A stretch of DNA of 56,809 bases from Clostridium sp. N3C (lineage in GTDB: Bacteria > Bacillota > Clostridia > Clostridiales > Clostridiaceae), in assembly GCF_900095445.1 (NCBI RefSeq), contig NZ_FMJL01000010.1:1-56809 (forward strand), in the 5' to 3' direction. Below the pieces are notes generated by a model that was not told the origin of the DNA, searched no databases, and was given only the letters and a program-made list of their open reading frames with translations. Positions 26,163-35,855 of this stretch are shown one piece after another; positions within the stretch are counted from its first letter, which is position 1, and every line of letters begins with the position of its first letter. A program made the translations under genes and the position numbers.

Positions 26163-28718
26163 ATGGATATATTAGAAGAAGGGTTTTTGGAAAAGCTGAA
26201 GGATTTAGAGGATATAAGTTCTTATAAAGGGAAAATACTAGATTATTTTTATCAAATGAAAAGGATTAATGAATATAGTCAGGACCTTGTTCAATTTGGT
26301 TTTTTGATATACAGTTTTGAGAAGGGTGGAATTCTCAGAACGGAAGGAGTAGAACGTATATTATGCTGTAAGTCTGAGGACTTAAATAATGATATTGAAA
26401 ATATGTATAAGTACGTTCATCCGGAAGATCTAGATATAGTTCAGCAATCTAGTCAGTTGACTTTAAATGGGCAGGAATATGATATAGATTTTAGAATTAT
26501 AACTTCTGAGGGCATGGTGAAATATATAAGTGCGAAATCAAAGGTTATATTAAATGATAAAAATGAACCCAAAGTAGCCATAGGAGTATTCCAGGATATT
26601 TCAAAGTACAGAATAATCGAAAAAAATCTTAAGGCTATTGGTGATGGATTGGCTCAGGCACAAAGGGTAGCAGGAGTAGGAAGCTGGAAGTATAGCGTTA
26701 AAGAGGATAGATTTTATGGCTCTGAAGAGATATTTCGTATATTCAATGTTGAGGTAATGAAATTTAATCATAGCTTTCAAGGTATTCTTTCATATATTCA
26801 TCCTGAGGATCGAGGTAAGTTCTTAGAAATAATGAATGAATATGTGCAAGGAAAACCTTCCTATTCAGAATACCGTATAGTACAACCTAATGGAACAGTA
26901 AAATATGTTATTTCTAGAGGAGAGCCTGTATTTGATAGTGAACATCAGATTACAGCTATTATTGGCACAATTCAAGATATTACAGAGGCAAAGGAGCTCC
27001 ATGATGCCGTTAAGAAAAAGCAAGAAGAAATAGAGAGGATCCATCGCTTGTATGAAGTATTAGTGGCACGATCTAATGATGTTTTTGAAATTATAGAGCC
27101 TGATAGTACTATTAAATTCATAAGTTCTGCAGTAGAAAGGGTTCTAGGACATAAAAGGCAAGAGCGTATAGGAAAAAAATTATATGATTTCTATAAGGGA
27201 GAGGAAAGAGAAAAGTTAAAAAAATTAGTAAAAATGGCTTTAAAAAATCCAGGGCAGGAATATAAAGAGACCATTATTTTTAAAAATGATTATAGTAAAA
27301 AGATGTATTTGGAAGCTAGTCTGAGAAATTTAATTGAGGAACCATCCATTGACGGTATTATAATAAGCTTTAGAGATATAACAAATAGAATAACTATGGA
27401 GAAGGAGCTGTATTATTTATCAAATTATGATGATTTAACAGGACTTCCTAATAACGTCCATTATAAAAGAGTATTGGAGAAGAAATGCCAGGATGCAGAA
27501 AAGTCTAGGAAAAAGTTTGCCTTGATGAATCTAGAAATCACTGGATTAAAGGATATAGATTATTCATTAGGCTATGAGGTTGGTAATAAAATAATAATAG
27601 AGATAGTAGAAAGATTGAAGACTTATTTGAAGGAAGACGCCTTTTTAAGTCGTTACTCCGATGAACAGTTTACTATTATATTAGATAAAATTGAATGTTA
27701 CAATGATTTTGAGATTAAGGCAGCGGAGATAGTAAAGCTCCTTAGTAAGCCTTTTTCAGTGGAGGAATATGAATTTGAGATATCAGCTAATATAGGTATA
27801 TCAATCTATCCTGATGATGCTCAGGATGTGAATACATTAAAGAAAAATACCAAGATTGCTTTATTAAGGTCTAAAAAGGAAGGCAGAAATAATTACAAGT
27901 TTTATTTTGCTGGCTTAGATGTTCAAGCCTATAAGGAACTTCTTATAATAAATGATTTGCATCACGCTGTAAGCAGGGGGCAACTTAGAACCTACTATCA
28001 ACCAATTGTGCAGCTCAGCAATGGAACTATATTGGCTGCAGAAGCATTAGTTAGATGGCAGCATCCGGATTGGGGGTTAATACCTCCCAATGAATTTATC
28101 CCCATTGCAGAGGAAACGGGCATAATTATTCAAATTGGTAAGTGGATGCTTGAAGAAGTTTGTCGTAATTATAAACAGTGGCTTTCAGAGGGCTTCCCAC
28201 CTATAAAAGTTTCTATTAATTTTTCAAGTGTTCAGTTTTTTGAAAAAGACTTTGTAGAAAATATAATAAATACCATAAATAAATATGAGTTAAACCCCCA
28301 TTTTTTAATTGTAGAAATTACAGAAAGTATCTTCATGGATAAAATGGACAAGGCTATTGCAGATATTAAAGCTTTGCAGGAGTTTGGTGTGCAAATAGCC
28401 CTTGACGATTTTGGAACAGGTTTTTCATCTTTAGCTTATCTAAATTCCTTTAATATTGATATTTTAAAGTTAGATGCATCATTTATAAAGCGTATTATGA
28501 TTGATGAGACTAGTAAAGTCATAACAAAGTCTATAATTAATATGGCTAGAGATCTAAAGCTAAAAATAGTTGCTGAAGGCATTGAAGACAGGGAGCAATT
28601 AGAGTGCTTAAAGGAGTTTTCTTGCCATACCGGACAAGGTTATATCTTTAGCAAACCATTACCTTTAGAACGTTTTAATGAGATTTTATCAACAGGCAAA
28701 TGTGAACTAAAGGATTAA
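26163..28718 (+). CDS. Multi-PAS GGDEF-EAL cyclic di-GMP phosphodiesterase
   Basis: A soluble 851-residue signalling protein. Domains in order: three PAS/PAC regions (roughly 45-155, 165-280, 295-410), a GGDEF domain (about 415-580) and an EAL domain (about 590-845). The GGDEF active site is degenerate, S499-D-E-Q-F503 (RYSDEQF), so cyclase activity is unlikely. The EAL domain is intact: E627-A-L-V-R-W and DDFGTGFSSLAYL. The net role is therefore probably cyclic di-GMP hydrolysis, tuned by a PAS-sensed signal and perhaps by GTP bound to the dead GGDEF. No membrane segment is evident. The ribosome site (AAAGGAGC) is good. Confidence 0.92.
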   Translation: MDILEEGFLEKLKDLEDISSYKGKILDYFYQMKRINEYSQDLVQFGFLIYSFEKGGILRTEGVERILCCKSEDLNNDIENMYKYVHPEDLDIVQQSSQLTLNGQEYDIDFRIITSEGMVKYISAKSKVILNDKNEPKVAIGVFQDISKYRIIEKNLKAIGDGLAQAQRVAGVGSWKYSVKEDRFYGSEEIFRIFNVEVMKFNHSFQGILSYIHPEDRGKFLEIMNEYVQGKPSYSEYRIVQPNGTVKYVISRGEPVFDSEHQITAIIGTIQDITEAKELHDAVKKKQEEIERIHRLYEVLVARSNDVFEIIEPDSTIKFISSAVERVLGHKRQERIGKKLYDFYKGEEREKLKKLVKMALKNPGQEYKETIIFKNDYSKKMYLEASLRNLIEEPSIDGIIISFRDITNRITMEKELYYLSNYDDLTGLPNNVHYKRVLEKKCQDAEKSRKKFALMNLEITGLKDIDYSLGYEVGNKIIIEIVERLKTYLKEDAFLSRYSDEQFTIILDKIECYNDFEIKAAEIVKLLSKPFSVEEYEFEISANIGISIYPDDAQDVNTLKKNTKIALLRSKKEGRNNYKFYFAGLDVQAYKELLIINDLHHAVSRGQLRTYYQPIVQLSNGTILAAEALVRWQHPDWGLIPPNEFIPIAEETGIIIQIGKWMLEEVCRNYKQWLSEGFPPIKVSINFSSVQFFEKDFVENIINTINKYELNPHFLIVEITESIFMDKMDKAIADIKALQEFGVQIALDDFGTGFSSLAYLNSFNIDILKLDASFIKRIMIDETSKVITKSIINMARDLKLKIVAEGIEDREQLECLKEFSCHTGQGYIFSKPLPLERFNEILSTGKCELKD

Positions 28719-28755
28719 TGCTATGATTATCAGCGGTTTCTGAATATTATATATA

Positions 28756-28806
28756 GAGGTGTTGTTACATTAGATTTTAAAAATCTTTAATGGGACAACC
28801 CTTTTT
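28756..28806 (+). terminator. Terminator after the PAS-GGDEF-EAL gene
   Basis: GGTGTTGTTACATTA pairs imperfectly with TTTAATGGGACAACCC across a hairpin with an AT core, followed by TTTTTATTT. Confidence 0.65.
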
Positions 28807-28907
28807 ATTTACTCTAATCAGGAAAAATAGTAAAAAACTGCATGTATCGCAGCCAATTAACATATTTTATATAAGTACTAATTTTATGAATGAGGTATAT
28901 AAGTGAT

Positions 28908-30292
28908 ATGATGAGCATTAAAGCACTTTACAAAAGTAGGAGTGGAGGAAAGGTTATTATTTTATTAACCTCTATTACTCTTCTATATATGCTTATTTCC
29001 ATTTATTTTTCTAATCATTTCTTTTTTAATACAAGTATAAATGGATTAAATGTATCACTTAAAGCCCATGATGAAGTAGAGGAAATAATAAAAAATTATA
29101 GTAAAAGTTATAAGTTACAATTAATGGAAAGAAATGGAGAGATAGAAGAAATTATAGGACAAAGCATAGGTTTTCAATATAATGATAATAATAGTATTTA
29201 TAAAATTTATGAAGATAAAAATCCTTTTATATGGGTAGGTTCCTTTTTCAAGAGGGAAGAATATTATGTGGAAGATTTATTTATAATAAAGAGGAACTAG
29301 AAAGCAAAATTAATGGTCTAAATTGCTTTAATAAAAGTATTCAGGAGCCTCAAAATGCAAGTTTTGTATATTCAAAGGGCTCCTATGAAATTATGAAAGA
29401 AGTTTATGGAAATAAGGTAAATAAAAATAAATTAATAGAGGCGGTAAAATATAGCTTACAGCATGGTGAGAGGATATTAAATTTAGAAGAAAAGTTTTGT
29501 TATGAAAATCCTAAGTATACCTCTACTTCTGAAAAGGTCATCAAAACTAGAGCTTTACTAAACAAGTGCGTGTCAACAAAAATTACCTACCTATTTGGTG
29601 ATGAAAAAGAAGTATTGGATGGAGATATTATAAGTAAGTGGCTTATTATAGATGAAAATTTAAAGGTTAAGTTAAATGAAATAGAAGTTATGAAGTATGT
29701 TAAATTTTTAAGCGAAAAATACGATACCATGGGAGCTAAAAGAAGTTTTAAAACTTCTTTAGGCAAGGTGGTAGAAGTTGATGGAGGCATATATGGCTGG
29801 AAAATTAATTATGGTGATGAAAGCAAGGCTATATTAAAAAGTATACAGCAAGGGGAAGTGATTGAAAGGGAGCCAATTTATTTTCAAAGGGCTGCAAGGA
29901 AAGGGCCCAATGACATAGGCGATACATATGTAGAAGTTAATATAACAAGGCAAAGGTTATGGTTTTATAAGAATGGAAGAATCATAGCTCAAGGTCCAGT
30001 GGTAACAGGTAATCCCAATAGGGGAAATGCTACGGTGGTTGGTACGTATATGCTTAATTATAAGCAAAAGGATACTACCTTAAAAGGCCCCGGTTATGAA
30101 GCAAAGGTAACCTATTGGATGCCCTTTTATGGCAATATTGGAATACATGATGCTAGTTGGAGACATGCCTTTGGCGGGAATATATATAAGAGCAATGGCA
30201 GTCATGGCTGCGTTAATGTATCCTTAAATTTAGCTAAAACCATTTTTGAAAACATAGAAAAGAGTACACCCATTATTTGCTATGAGGAGTAG
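28908..30292 (+). pseudogene. L,D-transpeptidase (YkuD) with frameshift
   Basis: Would form 3-3 peptidoglycan cross-links or attach wall proteins outside the membrane. Seen: an N-terminal membrane anchor (VIILLTSITLLYMLISIYF) and the first peptidoglycan-binding-type region in one frame, ending at 29300; the rest continues in another frame from about 29280 (YNKEELESKINGL) through a second such region to a C-terminal YkuD domain with the catalytic IGIHDASW and SNGSHGCVNVS. A single base change near 29275-29295 joins the frames into about 460 residues. The catalytic part looks under full constraint, so the break is recent or an error. Start is uncertain: ATG 28890 or 28908/28911. Confidence 0.82.
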
Positions 30293-30407
30293 ACAATTAT
30301 ATTGAGAAAAAACTGAGTAAAAGATTTGAATTAGTTGTAATACATGTGTTACATTAGAGGAAAGCTATGTATATAATAAAGTGGTTTGCTAAAGCTAAGA
30401 GTTGGAG

Positions 30408-30773
30408 ATGAGTTTAATTATGGCTAGAAGTGGAAGTAAGTACAAGTTTCAAGATATCATACCTTTACAAAATATTATAGATAGTATTAATTCTAGTAGT
30501 GGTGATGTGCTTTTAGAAGTTGGCAGAGCAGTTGCACCACAGGAATATGCAATTAGATTTTATAAGGATAGGAGTCAACCTCGATTTTATAACAATATAG
30601 AACGGCTTAGATATACAGTGTTAAAGGCCATAACCGTAAGTTCCTTTAACCACTGGGAGCAAGTTCTTAATATTCTATATAAAAATCATGTATTAGATTT
30701 GGATGAGGAACAGGAGATATTTCTTAATGAAAAATTATATGGCATTGCTAATGAGGACAGGGATTTTCAGTGA
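30408..30773 (+). CDS. Small conserved-looking protein of unknown function
   Basis: About 121 residues, soluble, with no recognised domain. It starts SLIMARSGSKYKFQDIIPL and contains IRFYKDRSQPRFYNNIERL, and ends acidic. Only GGAG directly abutting the ATG at 30408 is seen, so the ATG at 30423 (MARSGSKYKF) with GGAG further away is an alternative start. A strong terminator follows, which supports a real single-gene unit. Function cannot be inferred from the neighbours. Confidence 0.55.
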   Translation: MSLIMARSGSKYKFQDIIPLQNIIDSINSSSGDVLLEVGRAVAPQEYAIRFYKDRSQPRFYNNIERLRYTVLKAITVSSFNHWEQVLNILYKNHVLDLDEEQEIFLNEKLYGIANEDRDFQ

Positions 30774-30800
30774 AGAGATTTTAAGGGACTTTACTGAAGG

Positions 30801-30836
30801 AAAAAGCTGGTGGTAGAGAACCACCAGCTTTTTTAA
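30801..30836 (+). terminator. Terminator after the 30408 gene
   Basis: AAAAAGCTGGTGGT, loop AGAGA, ACCACCAGCTTTTTT: perfect stem followed by T run. It separates this gene from the kinase/receiver pair downstream. Confidence 0.92.
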
Positions 30837-31038
30837 ATGATTTCCAGCGATTTTATTAGTTAGTGGTACCTGTCTTTATAAATCCTATATATGTTAATTA
30901 GAGATATTGCCTTAAATAAAGAGGTAATAACTATTTTAACCCTTTAGGTGCATATCAGAATAAAAGAAGAGAAAAAACTAAAAATAATATATATGAAAAC
31001 AGGAAAAGCTTTAACTTATCCATACAGGAGATGAATAT

Positions 31039-32580
31039 ATGGAAGTTACTATGGAAGCAATGTATAAAATAGCAAAGAGCTTCAAGGAAAATGAGAGTAA
31101 GCATAGCTTAGCTTACGTAAGAGAAGTTGCATATCAAATGAAAAATTTAGTTTCAGATTATTTATACTTTAACTCTAAGGATGACCCTAATAGATCTGCT
31201 ACTGTTTTTGATTCCTTTTTATTCTTATGTGAATCTATGGGAATTTTTGATGCTTGGGATAAGTATGTAGGAGAAGAATTTAACTTTGAGGATATCTATG
31301 AACACTGCAAAAATAAGTCTTTGGTACCTTATTTAGAAGCTTTACAAGCTAAGGATTATGCGGGGGCAGTAGAAATAAATAAAGAACATGAGATAGCCCA
31401 TTATCATTTACTGCTAAAGTATCTTATGGATATTGGCAGTTCTCTGGAAAATGTAAGCAAGTTAACTGAGGAGCAAAGTAGAGATATTTACAAGCATTGC
31501 AGTTATATGGGAGAGGTATATGACTTAACAGAGGGATTAACCTATTGCAAGTATTTAGAAAGTGCCTATGCTTATAATTTCGAAACCGTAAATTTCCTGG
31601 ACGTGCTAAGCATATTAAAGAGAGAATATCAGTTGAGAGAAAAGAATGCTATGCTAGAAAAGTTAAATCAAGCCTTGCAGGAGGCTATAGATTCTAAAAA
31701 TGAGATGATAGATAGACATGCTCATAATTGGAAACATATCAGTTATCCTACTGTGGTGAAGGAAGTGGCAGAAAAGTTAGCTGGTGATGAGAAATATAAG
31801 GCTGATGCTAATAAACTCTTTAAGGCATATAACTCAGAGAATATCCTAAAGCAAGAGGTTTTAATGCTAAAACTAAAGCATTCCGGCAGCAGTGAAGAAA
31901 TTCAAAAGCAAATAATGAGCGATGTGTTGCTTTCTAATTCTCGTACTGGTATTGATATAGAAAAGATTATTAAGGATAGCCTTGATCTAGTAATGTTTAG
32001 AATATTAATGGAAGATGTAGACACTAGTATAAATACAGAAAAAGCAAAAACTAATTTATCAAAGTTTAAAAATTTGGAAAGACTTCGTGAAAGCTATAAT
32101 ACATATTTTATTTTAAAAAAGCAAGGGGACATAAGTCTTATAGACTGGTTTAGACAGAACATATTTAATATAGAAATACACCTTGATGATAATTGGAAGG
32201 CGGTAAAGGTAAAGAAGGACAGCACTGCCTATGCCCAATTGGTAGAAATTTGGATAGATCTTTTTCACAATGCTATAAATTATGGCAGGAAGGATAATGC
32301 AGGTTTTATGAAAATTGAACTTAACTCAGAGAAGGTTCAAGGCATAGATTATCTTACCATAAAAATAAGTAATCCTGTGGACTATGATAATGTGCTAACT
32401 AAGGAAGGGAGCAATCAAGGTCTAGCTTCATTGAAAAGCTTGCTAGAAAAGCTAAATTATAATGAGGAGATAGAAAGGATTCCAAGTCTGGAGTCTGGCT
32501 TAGAAGGAGAAGCAGAAAATTGTTATGCTACTAAAATATATTTTCAGCAAAAGCTATTGCTTAAAAGGCCACAAGAATAA
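31039..32580 (+). CDS. Atypical cytoplasmic histidine-kinase-like GHKL ATPase
   Basis: A soluble 513-residue protein with no membrane segment. The first 200 residues are all-helical (repeat-like) and unrecognised. A H-box-like stretch (DRHAHNWKHISYP, H227/H229/H233) lies after a coiled-coil-like helix at 195-225. A C-terminal GHKL ATPase follows: N-box with D407 and N411 in EIWIDLFHNAINYG, an altered G1 region (IKISNPVDYDN instead of DxGxG), and a G2-like GSNQGLASLKSLLEKL. AGGAG lies eight bases before the ATG. The receiver-domain gene starts 18 bases after its stop, so the two probably act as a phosphorelay pair. What is sensed is unknown. Confidence 0.75.
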   Translation: MEVTMEAMYKIAKSFKENESKHSLAYVREVAYQMKNLVSDYLYFNSKDDPNRSATVFDSFLFLCESMGIFDAWDKYVGEEFNFEDIYEHCKNKSLVPYLEALQAKDYAGAVEINKEHEIAHYHLLLKYLMDIGSSLENVSKLTEEQSRDIYKHCSYMGEVYDLTEGLTYCKYLESAYAYNFETVNFLDVLSILKREYQLREKNAMLEKLNQALQEAIDSKNEMIDRHAHNWKHISYPTVVKEVAEKLAGDEKYKADANKLFKAYNSENILKQEVLMLKLKHSGSSEEIQKQIMSDVLLSNSRTGIDIEKIIKDSLDLVMFRILMEDVDTSINTEKAKTNLSKFKNLERLRESYNTYFILKKQGDISLIDWFRQNIFNIEIHLDDNWKAVKVKKDSTAYAQLVEIWIDLFHNAINYGRKDNAGFMKIELNSEKVQGIDYLTIKISNPVDYDNVLTKEGSNQGLASLKSLLEKLNYNEEIERIPSLESGLEGEAENCYATKIYFQQKLLLKRPQE

Positions 32581-32598
32581 TAGAAAAAGGTGACAGCA

Positions 32599-34404
32599 AT
32601 GAGATACTTATGGATTGAAGATTTTAATGAGGGATACAATGAAAGTGAACTTAAAGACAAGTGGATTCGATACTATAACCTTACAGCCAGCGACTTAATA
32701 ATAAAAAAGAACCTTAACTCTGCCTTAAAGTACATTGAGGAAAATCCAGAAGGTTTTGATACAGTGCTCTTAGATATAAATCTTCCTATAGGTGAAAGTA
32801 TAGATGGAAAGGATTACAAGGATTATTTAAGGGATATAGTATCAGATAAGTATTTAAATATGGATTCAGATGATATTCAAAGAAAAGCTGGCTTTCTCAT
32901 ATTTCTTAAATTGATGTTAGATTTAAGGTTTCCAAAGGAAAGAATTGTTTTCTTAACAGGCAACGTGGATCTGTCAAAGATTATAGAAATAGATAATATA
33001 ATAAGCTTCTATAGCTATTATTTATATGATAAAAAAATAAGAACCTATGAGGAATTTATGGAAGCTATTGATAAGGTTGATGAGGATTATGATTATTATG
33101 AAAGCTGCAAAGTAGATTTAAAACGTCAGTATCCGGAGCTATATAAAAAATTAGATTCCGTTATAGAGAAAGAAAATGATATTAGGAAATGGATCAATTT
33201 ATTAAGGACAGAAAAGGAAAGATTGTTAGGTGAGAAAAAAATTTCGGAGGATCCTATTAAGCCTAGTGGAAACACTTATAATCGAATGGAGACAGTTTTT
33301 ATAGAAGCAGGTTTTAATCCGCCAAGAGCTTTTGAAAAACCTACAGAGTCTGTTTATGATAAATTTAATTGGGACTTTCTTGAATGGAAGAAGAGCATAG
33401 AGCATCCTTACTATGAACTAAGAAGCTCTATAGTTGAAATGTGTCAAATACTGATTAATAGATTGAAGGAAATGGATGATGATGAATTAGATAAGTTTAT
33501 CATATTTAATAAGTTATATTTAAATTCTTATACTGCTGATGAAAAGAAAAACATGTATTCAAGAAAGTACTTTCAAGAACTGCTTCAATATATTCAAAGA
33601 TTATTTCCTTGTAGCTTTCCAGCTACAGAAGAAGAAAGAAGGAGTATATACAGGCAGGTTATAAAGGAAATAAGCCATGATTGGGAAACAGCTATTACAG
33701 TTTATTATCCTAATAAAGCTCAATTTGAAAAATATAAATATAGATTACAGCAAGGTAGTCTTAATGGTAATGGTTGCAAGCTCTATGAATACTGTGATAG
33801 CTTCAGAGATTTTGCACAAAAGAGTGCCTACGGTGCCATTATGAAAATAATAAGAAATTGGACATCCCACAGTAAGTTAAGAGATTTTAACGAAGCTGAG
33901 GTTGGTTTCCTTTTTATTATAGCCATGAGAAGCTTTTTTGAGCTTGGCAATAAGTTTGATACTAATTACTATGAAGAGGATAAGGATAAAAATTATAATT
34001 ACTATGAATTGAAGCTCCTTCAACTTGCCAATAAAGGTTTAAGGTATGATGATCTGGTGGATAAGTTTAAGAAAAGAAAAAATAAGAAGGATGAACTTTA
34101 CAGAGAAATTGAATACGACCTAAAGAGATCTTTTGATTTACTCAGTAGGGAGGATCCCAAGAACTACTTATTTAGCTATGACATATATGCAAAAATAAGA
34201 AATATCGGTGATGAGGACAGCAAGGCTCAATGCCGAATGGAGCACATATATAAACTCTTTTGGCACTTTATGTTTAACTCTTACTTGGATTATTACAATG
34301 GTAAATATACAAACCCCAATTTAAAGTTTTGTCTCGATGATGAGCTATGTGTAACGGATAAGGAGGATGTATTGACTTATTTGTATATGTATTCTTGGAA
34401 TTGA
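32599..34404 (+). CDS. Receiver-domain protein with long helical C-terminus carrying a HEPN-like Rx4H motif
   Basis: A 601-residue protein. N-terminal receiver-like domain (about 1-150): acidic E7/D8, phospho-acceptor D59 in TVLLDINLP, T120 in IVFLTGN, K145/K146 in YDKKI; a long insert (GESIDGKDYKDYLRD...) follows D59. Residues 160-215 are charged and coiled-coil-like. The remaining 380 residues are helical and include R419-N-W-T-S-H424 (IIRNWTSHSK) followed by a hydrophobic helix (VGFLFIIAMRSFFEL), the usual shape of a HEPN ribonuclease site. No DNA-binding domain is seen. GTG 32590 is in frame, but AAAGGTGA at 32586-32593 favours the ATG at 32599. The HEPN call is inference from motif and helix context. 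Confidence 0.65.
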   Translation: MRYLWIEDFNEGYNESELKDKWIRYYNLTASDLIIKKNLNSALKYIEENPEGFDTVLLDINLPIGESIDGKDYKDYLRDIVSDKYLNMDSDDIQRKAGFLIFLKLMLDLRFPKERIVFLTGNVDLSKIIEIDNIISFYSYYLYDKKIRTYEEFMEAIDKVDEDYDYYESCKVDLKRQYPELYKKLDSVIEKENDIRKWINLLRTEKERLLGEKKISEDPIKPSGNTYNRMETVFIEAGFNPPRAFEKPTESVYDKFNWDFLEWKKSIEHPYYELRSSIVEMCQILINRLKEMDDDELDKFIIFNKLYLNSYTADEKKNMYSRKYFQELLQYIQRLFPCSFPATEEERRSIYRQVIKEISHDWETAITVYYPNKAQFEKYKYRLQQGSLNGNGCKLYEYCDSFRDFAQKSAYGAIMKIIRNWTSHSKLRDFNEAEVGFLFIIAMRSFFELGNKFDTNYYEEDKDKNYNYYELKLLQLANKGLRYDDLVDKFKKRKNKKDELYREIEYDLKRSFDLLSREDPKNYLFSYDIYAKIRNIGDEDSKAQCRMEHIYKLFWHFMFNSYLDYYNGKYTNPNLKFCLDDELCVTDKEDVLTYLYMYSWN

Positions 34405-34449
34405 AAGAAATCAGGAAATATAAAATTGTGGATACGTTATATTCTATGG

Positions 34450-34508
34450 ATTAGAAAGACTCAATATATAGAGTTTGATTTTGAACTCATATATGGGGCC
34501 TTTTTAAA
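34450..34508 (+). terminator. Probable terminator after the receiver-domain gene
   Basis: ATATATAGAGTT pairs with GAACTCATATAT in an imperfect stem around a T-rich loop, ending in CCTTTTTAAA. About 45 bases after the stop. Confidence 0.5.
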
Positions 34509-34627
34509 TGAATATAATACCATATAAGGGGTTATATTGATATACAACTATAATAGACATAAATATTTATAAATTGATTTATAAGCCATATTATGCTATT
34601 ATCTATATTAGAAAATGAGGTGGTTTA

Positions 34628-35800
34628 GTGTCAATTAATAGCGGAAAAAATATAAATACTAAATTAATATGTATAATTATATCTATAATAATGATATTAG
34701 CAACTATTGTACTTGTTATATTTGGTAATATATCTAATAAACGTAGGCAGAAGGAATTAGCTACTATTAGAGAAAGTTATATAGCTGAAAGAAAGGCTGA
34801 GAAAGAAAAAGAAAGAATAGAAAATTACAATGTTTATGAAAAATTGAAAGAAGGTAAGAATATTAATGTAATAATCATAGGTGATGGTATTGGAGCTAGT
34901 AGAGGAGCTACAACTGAAAGTAGTAAATGGTATAATGTTTTTGCTGATAACATTAATAAAAAGTATAAAAGTTCTGTTACAACAACAATGCTTAATGGTG
35001 AAAATGCCACAGTAATACGTGGATGGGTAGAGCTAAATAGAACAGATTTAAGCAAAAAACAGGATTTAGCCATTATATGTTTTGGTGAAAATGATAATGG
35101 TAGAATTACTTCTAATCAATTTGCAATGTTTTATGAAAGCTTGATAAGGAAATTAAAAAAGCATAATCCTAATATAGATATAATACCTATTATAGAAAGT
35201 TCTATAAGAAAAGATAATACATATACACAAGTAATAAAAAAGCTTTGTGGCCATTATGGTTTTGCATATGCAGATGCTATTACAGCTTTCAAGAATTCTC
35301 AAGAAGGCTATGGAAATTTGACTGATGATGGGATTCTTCCTAATGACAAAGGTTATTCATACTATGCTAAACTCCTTGAAGAGTGTATATCTAAAAATTT
35401 AAGTGAAAATAAGAAGATTGAAAATGTAGAAACTACCTTATATCAATGTAATAAACTCGATAATTTTAACTTGAATACTTCTCCAAAATCAAATAATGGC
35501 TTTGATGAGAAAGATATATTTTCTAGTTCTACAGTTGGAAGTACACTAGTCTTTGAAAGTTACAAAGATACATTAATAGCTTACTATACAACGGATCCCA
35601 AGGGTGGCAAGATAAAGGTATATGTAGACAATGAATTGGTTAAAGAAATTGATACTTATTTATCTTTATCAGTAACTAAAAGTGAGATTATAGCAGAAAA
35701 CTTAACTGGCAACCATGAAGTTAAATTTGAGGTTTCTAGTGTTAAGGGATATAATTATGATGATGGAATAGTAATATTGAATGGTCTTGTGTCTAATTAG
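34628..35800 (+). CDS. Membrane-anchored SGNH-hydrolase-fold protein, catalytic residues missing
   Basis: A 390-residue protein with an N-terminal anchor (LICIIISIIMILATIVLVIF), a charged linker, an SGNH/GDSL-type domain (about 80-265) and a beta-type C-terminal domain (about 280-390). The SGNH blocks are recognisable but altered: block I reads G-D-G87-I-G instead of GDS, and block V reads D234-G-I-L237 instead of DGIH, so both the Ser and His of the catalytic pair are replaced. The GEND of block III is kept. The start is GTG 34628 with AGGTGG just upstream. Possibly a carbohydrate- or wall-binding protein rather than an esterase. Confidence 0.72.
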   Translation: MSINSGKNINTKLICIIISIIMILATIVLVIFGNISNKRRQKELATIRESYIAERKAEKEKERIENYNVYEKLKEGKNINVIIIGDGIGASRGATTESSKWYNVFADNINKKYKSSVTTTMLNGENATVIRGWVELNRTDLSKKQDLAIICFGENDNGRITSNQFAMFYESLIRKLKKHNPNIDIIPIIESSIRKDNTYTQVIKKLCGHYGFAYADAITAFKNSQEGYGNLTDDGILPNDKGYSYYAKLLEECISKNLSENKKIENVETTLYQCNKLDNFNLNTSPKSNNGFDEKDIFSSSTVGSTLVFESYKDTLIAYYTTDPKGGKIKVYVDNELVKEIDTYLSLSVTKSEIIAENLTGNHEVKFEVSSVKGYNYDDGIVILNGLVSN

Positions 35801-35829
35801 AAACATATAAGGATTAGAGAATTTATAAA

Positions 35830-35855
35830 TAGAACCTTGAAAAATCAAGGTTCTA
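35830..35855. terminator. Bidirectional terminator shared by the SGNH and sensor-kinase genes
   Basis: TAGAACCTTGA, loop, TCAAGGTTCTA followed by TTTTA. The right arm encodes the last codons and stop (I-E-P-stop) of the minus-strand kinase gene, so the terminator stem is partly coding. Confidence 0.85.

Noticed and set aside
28719..28907. Cyclic di-GMP riboswitch near the GGDEF-EAL gene
   Set aside because: The region only shows an imperfect terminator hairpin; the conserved GEMM core was not found here or at 25832-26162.
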